Below, in pieces: positions 1 through 8,783 of a DNA stretch of 64,000 bases (positions within the stretch are counted from its first letter, which is position 1; each line of letters starts with the position of its first letter). Below the pieces are notes generated by a model that had not been told where the DNA came from, ran no database searches, and saw only the letters and a program-made list of their open reading frames with translations. The stretch lies in NCBI GenBank assembly GCA_040882505.1, contig JBBEBE010000010.1:18463-82462 (forward strand), written 5' to 3'. The position numbers and the translations under genes were made by a program. This DNA is from JBBEBE01 sp040882505 (GTDB lineage: Bacteria > Bacteroidota > Rhodothermia > Balneolales > Balneolaceae).

Positions 1-1056
1 GACACCAAAAATGTGATACCGAATTCCGGCGCCAAAGGTGAGGAATTCGCGGTTTCCGTTTTCTGGATGTTCGTAGTAGTACCCGGTTCGCAGTGCGAAC
101 TGATTGTGGTACCAATACTCGGCCCCGAATCCGACCATCAACTGCTCGACCAGATTCAGCGAGACGGTTTCACTCCCGTTGAATCTGTCAAGTGAACCCC
201 AGGATTCGATCAGAGCGCGCCCCATCGGGACGGGCCGGTGGACCTCGTTCCCATTCACGGTAACCGTTTCACTTCGAGCCATGACCTTTGAGATGTCGTT
301 GGCCAAGGTCAAAGAGTTGTCTCCGCGATCATCCAGATCCAGGGTCAATGCCCACCCGGTTCGAAGGACAGTCGGGAGTGGATCTTTCACAGAGTTGTCC
401 GTGTACTGAACACCCGGACCCAGATTGGAGAGGTTCAGCCCGGCCTGAATCTTTGCTTGTTGTTGGAAGAGTGTGAATGGGGAACTTCGATACAGTGTGG
501 CGAGGTCTATTCCGACACTCGATCCCGGATTGATCTGCTCTCCGGTCGAGAGTTCACCACTCGCAAGGCTGCTGTAGATATAGCGTAATCCAAGTCCGAC
601 ACTCCAGTTCTCGCTCAATTGTCGCCCCAATGAGACGCCTGTAGCTACTTCATAACTGTTGAATCGGCCCAATTCCAGGCCCGTCTCATCCGTACGTTGC
701 TGCTCGCCCAGATTGAGAAACGTTATATGGACACCTATTGTGCCGATCTCTTCCAAATACGTTTTTCCGACCAGGTAGTCGTAAAAAAGATCTGCATTGA
801 AGGCAGGAAGCCAATTGGCGTGGGTAACCGAGATTTGCGTTCCACGCTGGAAACCGAGTCCGGCCGGATTCCAGAAGATGGCGGCTGAATTGTCAGAAAT
901 GGCGACACCCGTGTTTCCCATTCCGCCACCCCGGGAGTCCGGCTCGATTTGGAGAAACGGAACAGCGGTAATTCCGACCTGAGCCTTGGTTGATTGAGCC
1001 TGTAGGACGAGTGTGGCGAGCACCAGGAGTGCTGCACGGGTAATGAGGGTTTTCAT
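1..1056 (-). CDS. porV: PorV-like type IX secretion outer-membrane protein (3' end outside window)
   Basis: Outer-membrane beta-barrel of the PorV/LptO group, which delivers type IX secretion cargo from the translocon to the attachment complex at the cell surface. The reading frame is open for 352 codons from ATG at 1056 to the window edge, so only the end of the protein is missing. It begins with a signal peptide (MKTLITRAALLVLATLVLQA) and then has the family's opening VGITAVPFLQIEPDSRGGGM, followed by NTGVAISDNSAAIFWNPAGL, which resembles FadL-type barrels. The last visible residues are RYHIFGV. No Shine-Dalgarno site precedes the start. A cargo protein with a type IX sorting domain lies at 30945-36221, which fits. 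The family is clear; PorV rather than a paralogue such as PorQ is an inference. Confidence 0.85.
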   Translation of the reverse strand, partial: MKTLITRAALLVLATLVLQAQSTKAQVGITAVPFLQIEPDSRGGGMGNTGVAISDNSAAIFWNPAGLGFQRGTQISVTHANWLPAFNADLFYDYLVGKTYLEEIGTIGVHITFLNLGEQQRTDETGLELGRFNSYEVATGVSLGRQLSENWSVGLGLRYIYSSLASGELSTGEQINPGSSVGIDLATLYRSSPFTLFQQQAKIQAGLNLSNLGPGVQYTDNSVKDPLPTVLRTGWALTLDLDDRGDNSLTLANDISKVMARSETVTVNGNEVHRPVPMGRALIESWGSLDRFNGSETVSLNLVEQLMVGFGAEYWYHNQFALRTGYYYEHPENGNREFLTFGAGIRYHIFGV

Positions 1057-1318
1057 AATAGATACGGTTGCAGGTTGACGTTGGCAACCACGAGGCTCAG
1101 TCCATTGCTGCTGCCTACTCTACCCGTGTGGTTTTGTGGGCGGCGGACCCTCTCGTGATGGCCAGTGGGCAACAGATAGGTAATGATACCTCATCTTGAA
1201 AGGTTTCGCCAGTTTGATGAGATCAATTTAATTTCCATTCAAAGAAATGTCAACGTTTGTTTGCGAATTCACAAAACCGTATCTCATTGGGCAAGAAAAG
1301 CTTGGTTGTTGAAAAGTC

Positions 1319-2455
1319 TCAAAAAGCCGATTCCAGATCTTCTTTCAGATCATCGACGTCTTCGATGCCGATCGATAGCCGAATCAACGAATCCTTGAGT
1401 CCGGCTGCCTCGCGTACGTGTTTTGGGATGGACCCGTGTGTCATGGACGCCGGATGACTAATCAGAGATTCGACTCCACCCAGGCTTTCTGCCAAGGTGA
1501 ATATACGGGTCCGGCTCATGAATCGGGCAGCAGAAGCCTCGGTATTCTCTTTGAGTACAAACGAGACCATGGCCCCGGGTGCATCCATCTGTCGGGTTGC
1601 AAGATCAAATTGTGGGTGAGAGGGGAGTCCGGGATAGTGGACGACCTCGGTTTCGGGATGGGCATCCAGCCAATGGGCAATGTCAATGGCATTTTCAACG
1701 GCCCGATCCATTCGGATATGCAGTGTTTTGATTCCTCGCAACAAGAGGTAGCAATCCATCGGGCCGGGAACTGCACCTGTGGTTTTGATCTGAAACCGGA
1801 TTTTTTCCATCCACTCCTTGTCGGATGTCGCGACGGCACCCCCCACGACATCGGAGTGTCCACCGAGATACTTTGTCGTGGAGTGTACGACAAGATCGGC
1901 ACCCAATTCGAGAGGTCGTTGAAGGTAGGGTGAGGCGAATGTGTTGTCGACGGCCGTTCGAATCTTTCTGGATCGTGCCAATGCAGAAATTTCCTCGATC
2001 GGGGCAATACGCAGGAGTGGATTGGTCGGTGTTTCGATCCAGATCAGCCGTGTTTCCGGTCGAATGACCTTTTCAATCCGGTCCGTATCGGTCATGTCCA
2101 CAAATGTGAAATCGATCCCGTACGGTTGAAATACTTCCGTAAAGAGACGATAACTTCCGCCATAAAGATCATTGGATGCAATCACGTGATCGCCGGGGCG
2201 AAAGCCTTTCAGGATGGCATCCATGGCCGCACAACCACTTGCAAAACAGGCACATTCATCGGCTTCTTCAAGTCCCGCAATCAATGTTTCGAGAGCCGTT
2301 CGGGTGGGGTTCCCGACTCTTGCATAGTCATATCCCTGATGAACATTCGGTGCCGACTGGGCATATGTGGATGTCTGAAAGATGGGGGGCATTACGGCCC
2401 CGGTTGTCGGTTCGGGGGACTGGCCGGCGTGAATGGATTTCGTGTTGCGTCTCAT
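1319..2455 (-). CDS. Cystathionine gamma-synthase/lyase-type PLP enzyme
   Basis: Fold-type I PLP enzyme of the Cys/Met metabolism family, 378 residues, the usual length. The phosphate-binding YARVGNPTR lies at residues 44-52, the PLP-ring Asp at 170 (TAVDNTFASP), and the Schiff-base Lys at 195 in HSTTKYLGGHSD. The family covers cystathionine gamma-synthase, cystathionine gamma-lyase, cystathionine beta-lyase and methionine gamma-lyase. Sequence reading alone cannot choose between them, though MetB/CGL-type transsulfuration is most likely. It starts 11 bases after the stop of the TPR lipoprotein gene at 2467-3645, so the two are probably co-transcribed. No S-box riboswitch was seen. Confidence 0.9.
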   Translation of the reverse strand: MRRNTKSIHAGQSPEPTTGAVMPPIFQTSTYAQSAPNVHQGYDYARVGNPTRTALETLIAGLEEADECACFASGCAAMDAILKGFRPGDHVIASNDLYGGSYRLFTEVFQPYGIDFTFVDMTDTDRIEKVIRPETRLIWIETPTNPLLRIAPIEEISALARSRKIRTAVDNTFASPYLQRPLELGADLVVHSTTKYLGGHSDVVGGAVATSDKEWMEKIRFQIKTTGAVPGPMDCYLLLRGIKTLHIRMDRAVENAIDIAHWLDAHPETEVVHYPGLPSHPQFDLATRQMDAPGAMVSFVLKENTEASAARFMSRTRIFTLAESLGGVESLISHPASMTHGSIPKHVREAAGLKDSLIRLSIGIEDVDDLKEDLESAF

Positions 2456-2466
2456 GGTACGCCTCG

Positions 2467-3645
2467 TTACGAATTTAACTGTTCATCAATCTGTCGGGCC
2501 TGTTCATCCAGACCCAATTTGAGATACATCACTTGCAGATGGCTCCAGAGCTCCCGGTTCTCCGGGTTCTGATCGGCCATCTCCTTCCAGCGTGGAATCG
2601 CCTCTTTGAGAAGATATTCTCCTCTTGAGACAAGTTCGGTGGCTATTCGGTTCGGAAGACCCTCCGCCTGTTCCAAAAGATAGAGCCCGCTATTTCGGTA
2701 GAATTGAGCCAATACATAGGCGCTTTCTGTATCTGCAGGGGGGGATTCATCCGGATCTGCCAGTTGCTCGATGGCCTCGTCGACCCACTTGAGATCCGTT
2801 CGGATTTCATTCTCGTTTCGTTCTGTCGGGGGGGTTGAACCCCAGTGATCCTGGAGCAGAAAAAAGAGTTCGACCGCCAAACTCTGCCGGTACCAGTTGT
2901 TCTCTGGATGCGTCTCCAGGAGCTCACGAAGCTCTTGGACGGCATCGCTGTGTTGCTCGTTCAGAATGAATGCATTGACGAGTGCATGTCGAACGTCGAT
3001 CCGCCCAGAATCTTCGTCGACCAGCGATTGGTATCGTGTGACCGCTTCGTCCAATTGTCCAGACTCCAAGTAGAGATAGGCGATCCGTTCACTCATGTCC
3101 GGGGGGTACGGATCGATCCTTCGTTTTGCAGATTCAAGGATGGAAATTGCATCCGGAATTCGGTCTTGACGATAGAGGATCGAACTCAAATGCCGGTACG
3201 GATCACTCTCCTCCGGTTGGAGTATGGAAGCATTTCGGAAGTGGTGCAGGCTCGAAGATTCCGCGACACCCAGTCCGGACTCGCCGGACTGAAATTCATC
3301 TTCATACGTGCTTCTCAATCTGTCATCGGCTTGGTCGGCCAGTTCACTCTGCCGAAGGTCCGGAGTTGCTGCAGTCTGTACCATCTCTTCATAGTATACG
3401 GATCGTCCATCCGGGGAACTCTCGTCTGCCAGGTCTTTCAAGACCTCCATTCGTTCGAGCAGCAATGGACCCGGATCTTGTCCGGAATCGATCTTCCGAT
3501 CGATCTCTTCGAGTGCTCGTTCAGAAGACAGCGGGTCTGGCGAGTGACGGGTTGTCGGTTCAGTTGACAGGCAGGCACTTAAAAAAAAGAACCCGGCTGC
3601 GAGTATTGAGCTCGCGAGTCGGGTGCGTTTCCACCGATGGGTCAT
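2467..3645 (-). CDS. TPR-repeat lipoprotein
   Basis: Predicted lipoprotein of 392 residues. The signal peptide has a lipobox ending LSAC with the acylated Cys at 25. From about residue 130 onward it is built of tetratricopeptide-like helical pairs (for example the stretches starting at ASILQPEESDPYRHLSSILY and IAYLYLESGQLDEAVTRYQS). Such proteins are usually periplasmic or outer-membrane scaffolds; no enzymatic motif is visible. It sits between a second TPR lipoprotein (56 bases upstream) and the PLP enzyme (11 bases downstream) on the same strand. The two lipoproteins probably arose by duplication or work together. Function unknown. Confidence 0.85.
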   Translation of the reverse strand: MTHRWKRTRLASSILAAGFFFLSACLSTEPTTRHSPDPLSSERALEEIDRKIDSGQDPGPLLLERMEVLKDLADESSPDGRSVYYEEMVQTAATPDLRQSELADQADDRLRSTYEDEFQSGESGLGVAESSSLHHFRNASILQPEESDPYRHLSSILYRQDRIPDAISILESAKRRIDPYPPDMSERIAYLYLESGQLDEAVTRYQSLVDEDSGRIDVRHALVNAFILNEQHSDAVQELRELLETHPENNWYRQSLAVELFFLLQDHWGSTPPTERNENEIRTDLKWVDEAIEQLADPDESPPADTESAYVLAQFYRNSGLYLLEQAEGLPNRIATELVSRGEYLLKEAIPRWKEMADQNPENRELWSHLQVMYLKLGLDEQARQIDEQLNS

Positions 3646-3701
3646 ACGGAAGATTTTTATTTGTCGTGAATATTTATTGTATACGACGGAGTGAGGCGGT
3701 C

Positions 3702-5012
3702 TTACATTCCGGCTCGTTCCATCGCTTGCTCGGCCTCTTCGTCCATTCCGAGCGTGGTGTAGACCTGAAAGAGAGATTCCCAGTAGGTGGTCTCGTCCGG
3801 ATTCAATTCTGCGGCCTGCTCATAGTTTTCCAGAGAGCTGCGCAAGGTTTCACGTGCTTCTTCGTCCAGTTCACGGGCAGCGGCATTGTCTCTTGTGTTG
3901 TTTCGTTTGTCGAAGAGCGCGGCTGCACGGTTTTGGTAGATGATCCCCAAAATGTTGTAGGCTTCATCATTGTCCGGGTCAAGCCTGACGGCTTCGCTCA
4001 TCTGTTCGATCGCTTGATCGGCCAACTCGTCGCCACGCGCTTCACGCTCGTTTGCTTCTGCTCGGGCTTCGTCGATTCGACCTTGAAGTTCGGAGCGTTC
4101 GGATTGTGAGAGCTGTTGAAGTTGATCCTCCATCTGGTAGGACTGTTCAAATCCGGCGGTTGCGGCATCCAATTCATCTTGTGCGAGTCGATAGAGCTGG
4201 GTACCCAGGGCGAATCGGAATTGTGCATTATCCGGATCCTCCGAAATCAAATTTCGGAGCATGTTCAGGGCTTCTTCTGTTTGACCGGTCTCGAGGTAGG
4301 AGTCGGCCAGAAACTGAGCAAAAATGGATTCGGTTGGATAGGCATCAAGTGCTTCTTCAGCCAGGTTCCGGGCACTGTCGAAATCCTCCTGCATAAAGTA
4401 GAGGCTGATCAGAAACTCGTAGTCTTCTTTCACCGGCTGGTCCATGATGGTCATGGCATTTTCGTAGGCAGAAGTGGCCCGTTCGATCTCTCCGAGTTGA
4501 TAAAGTATGGAAGAGAGCACGATGTGAGATATGGAACTGTCCGGTTCAACGGTAATGGCATTCTCGAAGTGTGCAATGGCCGTCTGTTCCGGCTGTTGCG
4601 TGGCGGCACGCACGCTGTCACTGGTCATGATTTCGGCGCCTGCATTGTGTTCATATGCCCAAATTGAATTGGTAAACTCGGTTATTCCGTCCAACTCTTC
4701 GGGTCGTGTCTCCATGGTATCTCCAATGGCGATGGCCATACCGAATGCCTCCTTCATTTCGGAATAGTTCGAATTTCGGGCTGCAGGCGGTTCCATGTCG
4801 ACAGACATCTCTCCGAGAGCGACCCCTTTGTAGTAGTGAGCCAATGCGTTGTATGGGTTCTCTTCGAGGGCCAGTTCTGCAGAATTGAGGGCCTCTTCAT
4901 AGTCCATGCCTTGAACATAGAGCTGTGCATCGCGAATCAGGGGATCGACCGTTTCACAGGCTGCGATAAGGCCGGTAAAGGCGAGAAGTACGAGGAGTGA
5001 TCGGATATTCAT
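3702..5012 (-). CDS. TPR-repeat lipoprotein
   Basis: Predicted lipoprotein of 436 residues with lipobox LIAAC, Cys 19 when counted from the ATG at 5012. The frame extends 9 bases further to a TTG at 5021, but the ATG directly begins a normal signal peptide. The rest is acidic and rich in TPR units, such as AQLYVQGMDYEEALNSAELA near the start and SENYEQAAELNPDE-like repeats at the end. A charged, Ala/Glu-rich stretch around residues 300-330 is probably an extended helix or coiled coil. It heads the minus-strand run with the TPR lipoprotein at 2467-3645 and the PLP enzyme. Specific role unknown. Confidence 0.85.
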   Translation of the reverse strand: MNIRSLLVLLAFTGLIAACETVDPLIRDAQLYVQGMDYEEALNSAELALEENPYNALAHYYKGVALGEMSVDMEPPAARNSNYSEMKEAFGMAIAIGDTMETRPEELDGITEFTNSIWAYEHNAGAEIMTSDSVRAATQQPEQTAIAHFENAITVEPDSSISHIVLSSILYQLGEIERATSAYENAMTIMDQPVKEDYEFLISLYFMQEDFDSARNLAEEALDAYPTESIFAQFLADSYLETGQTEEALNMLRNLISEDPDNAQFRFALGTQLYRLAQDELDAATAGFEQSYQMEDQLQQLSQSERSELQGRIDEARAEANEREARGDELADQAIEQMSEAVRLDPDNDEAYNILGIIYQNRAAALFDKRNNTRDNAAARELDEEARETLRSSLENYEQAAELNPDETTYWESLFQVYTTLGMDEEAEQAMERAGM

Positions 5013-5217
5013 AGGATTCAATTGAGGTCGGTATTAAATGAAAAAATCAATGTGAAAGTAACCATAACTCGATCTATCCGCAATACAGAGGCCGGTTTAT
5101 GACCTGCACGAATGCGCGACGATATGGAGATGGTGGATGGATTCATTGGATGGCAGGACAAACTTGTACTTGTGTGTAAACGTCAAGCCTCCCATTTTGT
5201 TGCATAAACAGGTTTGT

Positions 5218-5242
5218 TGCCGGTTGTGAACGTTGACCGGCA
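5218..5242. repeat. Inverted repeat upstream of the RidA gene
   Basis: TGCCGGT, 11 bases, then ACCGGCA: perfect 7-base arms ending 21 bases before the start codon at 5264. There is no T-tract, so it does not look like an intrinsic terminator. It could be an operator or a leader hairpin. The remainder of the 5013-5263 intergenic stretch shows no gene and no perfect TAnnTTTG box. Confidence 0.4.
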
Positions 5243-5263
5243 CGCCAATTGAAACAGGAATGA

Positions 5264-5650
5264 ATGGAAAGAGAAATCATCCGTACCTCACGTGCACCAA
5301 AGGCTATCGGAGCATACAGTCAGGCTGTTCGGGTGGGTCAGTGGGTCTGGTGCTCCGGCCAAATTGGTCTCACGCCGGACACGATGCAGCTGGTTGAAGG
5401 TTTGGAAGGACAAACGCGTCAGGTTCTGGATAATTTGAATGCCGTCCTGGTCGAAGCCGGAAGTTCTATAGAGCACCTTCTTCGTGTGCGAATCTATCTA
5501 ACGGAAATGGTTCATTTCGATACAGTGAACCGGATTTATGAAGAATGGGTAGGGACGATACCACCCGCGAGGGAGACCGTTGCGGTTCGCGAACTCCCAA
5601 TGAGCGCACTCGTCGAGATCAGTTGCGAAGCTCTGGCAGATGTGGATTAA
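5264..5650 (+). CDS. RidA/YjgF family enamine/imine deaminase
   Basis: Small protein of 128 residues, the family's normal size. RidA proteins form trimers that hydrolyse reactive 2-aminoacrylate and related enamines released by PLP enzymes. Diagnostic pieces are GAYSQAV near residue 17, CSGQIGLTPDT, the Arg in TIPPARETVAVRELP that binds the carboxylate in active members, and ALVEISCEAL at the end. The Arg argues for deaminase activity rather than a degenerate paralogue. An out-of-frame ATG at 5260 overlaps the start; the ATG at 5264 is the one in frame. A PLP enzyme that could generate such enamines lies at 1319-2455. Confidence 0.9.
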   Translation: MEREIIRTSRAPKAIGAYSQAVRVGQWVWCSGQIGLTPDTMQLVEGLEGQTRQVLDNLNAVLVEAGSSIEHLLRVRIYLTEMVHFDTVNRIYEEWVGTIPPARETVAVRELPMSALVEISCEALADVD

Positions 5651-5685
5651 GCGTATGTATGCTTCCATGACAAGTCGGAAGGTGT

Positions 5686-7620
5686 CTATAGACCCGGGAC
5701 ACCCTCAAACTGGTATTCGGAACGATTTCCGGATCCATCGACCAGCCGGACGCGGATAAGATTGGACCGTTCCGGCCGAAAACCCGGAAGAGTGAAGACA
5801 AGACGCTGGTTGTCCGGAATGTATTCAGTGATTCCGCGTACGCCGTTTACATGAATGATAGAGCGTGCATGATCGATCCCCGTCAAGTTGTCACGGACGT
5901 TGACGGATGCAACGGGATTTCCCGCCAGATTTCGGTGTATTCGCGCCCCGGTTGCCACGGGAGGTTCGTCATCCTGGATGAAGTGTACCTCCATGAATTC
6001 ACGCAAATCTGCTCGAAGTACCTCTCCCGGAAATCCACTTCCTAGAAACCGTCGCCCGCCACGATGGGGATGAACGCCAAACATGGCTACGCGTTTGTTG
6101 GCATCCAGAGTGGATGGGAGAATCGCATGAAGACGAATCGGTTGTTGCAGCGGGGCATCTACCGGTTCCATACGGACGATTGGAAATTCTTCACTGCGTT
6201 CGACGCTCAGACGAGCCCGGAGCGTGTCAAAAAGTGCATCCTTCGGGAATTCGATCCAGATCGACTGGTCCGAAAGATGGAGGAATTGACGCCGATTCGG
6301 CAGGAGCTCTTTGGACGTTCGGCTTGTCGTGGGCCCCTGAGTGTGATAGATAAGCGGTTCTTGTCGGCCTTGATCCGGTTGAGGGGATGAATCTCCTTCA
6401 CCAATCGGGCCCTCGGAAGAGGCATAATAAGCATCCGTTGTCCGGAATGGCGAGATTTCATGCAGCCGGGACAAACCAGACGGGACGCCGTCCAGTTCTA
6501 CGTCGTTCGGGTAGGCGGGAATGGATGTAATTTGCCACGCAGGCCGTGATGTGCGGTCAACGACGTTCAAGGTGATGCGTGCGGTTGTTTGATTCCCGTA
6601 GTAGTCCTCTGCAACCACTTCCAGCTCATGGTCTCCCTCCGGAAGATCAACAATTCCACGGGTTCGCGACAACGATTCGTAAAACGGAAGCCGGTTCCCG
6701 TTTACACGAAAAAGTCGTTGATAACCGGCTCTGGTTCGATTCAGGATAGGGTAGACTCGATCGATATACATTTGAGTCCCCCATTCCATTGGATAGGATT
6801 CCATTCGTGAGTAGAAGAGCGTGTCGGCTTCGGTGCGCAATGCAAGTTTGTAGACGGCGTAGACATTGGGTGTTCGATCTGCTCGATCATGAACATTGAC
6901 AGCCAACCCAACCGGCCCGTTCACCTGATGACGTCCAAGGTCCGTAACGGCACCTCGTCGCAGCGGTCGGTGCGTGCTTATTCGTTCCGTATGGAAGGTC
7001 TCCGGATTCATGTGCTCGATTGCGAGTCCGGTGAATACGGGAGGTCGTGAATCCTCTACTTCTTCAGACAGATTGGTGAGCAACGGGTTGTAGGGTTCAT
7101 TGTTCGGTGTTCGGAGCTCGAAATGAAGGTGGGGAGGTCCCACCCCCGTCGATCCACTCCAGGCGATGCGCTCCCCTTTGAGAACCCTGATTTGATGAGA
7201 CTCCATCTCCAGGTCAACATCGGACTGATAATCATTGGCGATCCGGATGGAATCGACAACAGCCTGGATGGGTGCGTCAAACCGGTTCAAGTGTGCATAG
7301 ACCGAATAGGACTGATCATCGTGTCGTAGATAGATCACATTTCCGTATCCGTAGGGTGACGTACCGATCCGGTGAACGATCCCGTCCCGGGTCGCAAAAA
7401 CTTGATACCCTTCCCGTCCCCACGTACGGATATCCAATCCTGCGTGGAAATGGGCAGCACGTGTCTCCCCGTAGGTCGATGACAGATATGTCGTGGCATC
7501 CGTAGGCCAGTGATAGGACGTCGTGTCACTCAGGAAGGAGAGATTCTGTCCTGTCAAAACTGGAGAGGAGCCGGCAAAAAGTAGTAATGTGAACCAGAAG
7601 AGGCGCAGAAACCAGGGCAT
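5686..7620 (-). CDS. Secreted M23 (LytM-type) peptidoglycan endopeptidase
   Basis: Secreted Zn metallopeptidase that probably cuts peptidoglycan cross-links. Counting from ATG at 7620, the 644-residue protein starts with a signal peptide (MPWFLRLFWFTLLLFAGSSP). The frame extends to 7689, but that start has no signal peptide context and lies in the rpmA terminator region. The M23 metal ligands are all present: H59xxxD63 in HAGLD, and the HLHF motif with H164 and H166. The catalytic domain is N-terminal (about 35-190). The remaining 450 residues are beta-rich and contain no motif I can name, perhaps Ig-like substrate-binding modules. This N-terminal-M23 layout occurs in Bacteroidota. It is convergent with the RidA gene. 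Confidence 0.85.
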   Translation of the reverse strand: MPWFLRLFWFTLLLFAGSSPVLTGQNLSFLSDTTSYHWPTDATTYLSSTYGETRAAHFHAGLDIRTWGREGYQVFATRDGIVHRIGTSPYGYGNVIYLRHDDQSYSVYAHLNRFDAPIQAVVDSIRIANDYQSDVDLEMESHQIRVLKGERIAWSGSTGVGPPHLHFELRTPNNEPYNPLLTNLSEEVEDSRPPVFTGLAIEHMNPETFHTERISTHRPLRRGAVTDLGRHQVNGPVGLAVNVHDRADRTPNVYAVYKLALRTEADTLFYSRMESYPMEWGTQMYIDRVYPILNRTRAGYQRLFRVNGNRLPFYESLSRTRGIVDLPEGDHELEVVAEDYYGNQTTARITLNVVDRTSRPAWQITSIPAYPNDVELDGVPSGLSRLHEISPFRTTDAYYASSEGPIGEGDSSPQPDQGRQEPLIYHTQGPTTSRTSKELLPNRRQFLHLSDQSIWIEFPKDALFDTLRARLSVERSEEFPIVRMEPVDAPLQQPIRLHAILPSTLDANKRVAMFGVHPHRGGRRFLGSGFPGEVLRADLREFMEVHFIQDDEPPVATGARIHRNLAGNPVASVNVRDNLTGIDHARSIIHVNGVRGITEYIPDNQRLVFTLPGFRPERSNLIRVRLVDGSGNRSEYQFEGVPGL

Positions 7621-7697
7621 GAGGTGGACTCCGTGGAACCGAAATTGAATTCTGTTTTCTGAAACCAGTTCCGGAATGTAGGCAAGCATGTGAAATG

Positions 7698-7726
7698 AAA
7701 AAAGGCCGGATTGTGGTCCGGCCTTT
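7698..7726 (-). terminator. Intrinsic terminator of the rplU-rpmA transcript
   Basis: On the minus strand the stem AAAGGCCGGA, loop CCACAA and stem TCCGGCCTTT run directly into T residues. The arms are perfect 10-base complements (7701-7710 and 7717-7726). It lies about 60 bases after the rpmA stop and before the M23 gene. Confidence 0.85.
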
Positions 7727-7786
7727 GGTATTCGAAGGGAAGTCCCCGGTAGGCAATAAACTGTACGTGTTTGGACGAAATCCGTT

Positions 7787-8038
7787 TTAGACAGCTTCTA
7801 CCGAGATAAATTTTTTGCCTTTCGAGTCTTTAAATTGAACCACTCCGTCAGCCGTTGCGAACAGTGTGTCATCCCCGCCTCGGCCTACATTCAGACCAGG
7901 GTGAAATTTGGTGCCGCGCTGGCGAATTAAAATATTGCCTGAACGAACCTGTTGCCCGCCGTATTTTTTGACGCCCAGTCGTTTCGATTCCGAGTCGCGA
8001 CCGTTTCGTGTCGAACCTTGACCTTTCTTGTGTGCCAC
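7787..8038 (-). CDS. rpmA: 50S ribosomal protein L27
   Basis: Ribosomal protein L27 of the large subunit, located next to the peptidyl-transferase centre. At 83 residues it has the normal length and the invariant start MAHKKGQGSTRNGRDSESKR, followed by KKYGGQQVRSGNILIRQRGT. It has no N-terminal propeptide of the Firmicutes type. It follows rplU by 35 bases on the same strand, the classic rplU-rpmA order, and is closed by the terminator at 7698-7726. Confidence 0.98.
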   Translation of the reverse strand: MAHKKGQGSTRNGRDSESKRLGVKKYGGQQVRSGNILIRQRGTKFHPGLNVGRGGDDTLFATADGVVQFKDSKGKKFISVEAV

Positions 8039-8073
8039 AGTGACCTCCGTTCCTTGTCGTTAACGTCTCCCGG

Positions 8074-8382
8074 TCAGGAGATGGATGTAATGTGTAGTTG
8101 TGTGAGAAGCTGTCGGTGACCGCGTTTGACACGGTATCCTTTTCGTCGCTTCTTCTTGAAGACAATCACCTTGTCGCCTTTTTGGTGATCCACGATACGG
8201 GCCTCCACTTTGGCTCCGTCTATAACAGGTTGCCCAATACGGACTTCCCCGTCTTCGCCTTTCAGTAGGAGAACCTGGTCAATGGTGATGGTCTCGGCAT
8301 CTTCATTCAGGCGATTGACAAAGATCCTGTCATCTTTTGCCACCTTGTACTGATGCCCGCCAATTTCTACAACAGCGTACAT
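8074..8382 (-). CDS. rplU: 50S ribosomal protein L21
   Basis: Ribosomal protein L21, 102 residues, which contacts 23S rRNA. The start MYAVVEIGGHQYKVAKDD and the end KRRKGYRVKRGHRQLLTQLHI are typical. It is first in the rplU-rpmA operon. Upstream, at 8415-8422 on the minus strand, AATCTTTG is a near match to the TAnnTTTG -7 box, but no -33 element sits at the usual distance, so the promoter is unproven. Confidence 0.98.
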   Translation of the reverse strand: MYAVVEIGGHQYKVAKDDRIFVNRLNEDAETITIDQVLLLKGEDGEVRIGQPVIDGAKVEARIVDHQKGDKVIVFKKKRRKGYRVKRGHRQLLTQLHITSIS

Positions 8383-8616
8383 ATTACGTCCGATTAGTTC
8401 AATTTCTGTTTTCCCAAAGATTCAGAATATACGGAGCAATCAGAAAAAATGAAACTCCTGATCCTCCTGAAAGTATGATGCCGAACCGGTATCTTTCAGA
8501 CGATCAGGACTCCGACAGATCAAGGAGCCCGGTTATCATTGGAGGACGTGTACTCGATTCGCAAAGATTCGAGTTAAGACTTCGAAAACCAGAGAAACGT
8601 TGACTATTCATACGCC

Positions 8617-8769
8617 ATGAGAAAAAAGATAATGCCCGATCTTCATTCCCAAGCCAAGGGTCTCAAAAACAGGAAAAAGCTGCAACATGATGGAGGTCGT
8701 GCCTGGATCAAGGACTCCCAGCTGCAGGAGATGCGCAAAGGCGGAAATCACCGGGTGGGAGAGAAATAA
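8617..8769 (+). CDS. Possible small basic protein (50 residues)
   Basis: An ATG-to-TAA frame of 50 codons in the 400-base gap between rplU (minus) and lexA (minus). The product is strongly basic (MRKKIMPDLHSQAKGLKNRK at the start, ending HRVGEK) and has no membrane segment. No clear Shine-Dalgarno site or promoter was found. The rest of the gap (8383-8616) holds nothing I can name beyond the rplU upstream region. It may be real because its composition is protein-like, but an accidental frame of this length is easy to get. Confidence 0.3.
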   Translation: MRKKIMPDLHSQAKGLKNRKKLQHDGGRAWIKDSQLQEMRKGGNHRVGEK

Positions 8770-8783
8770 GAGGGTGACGTCTT

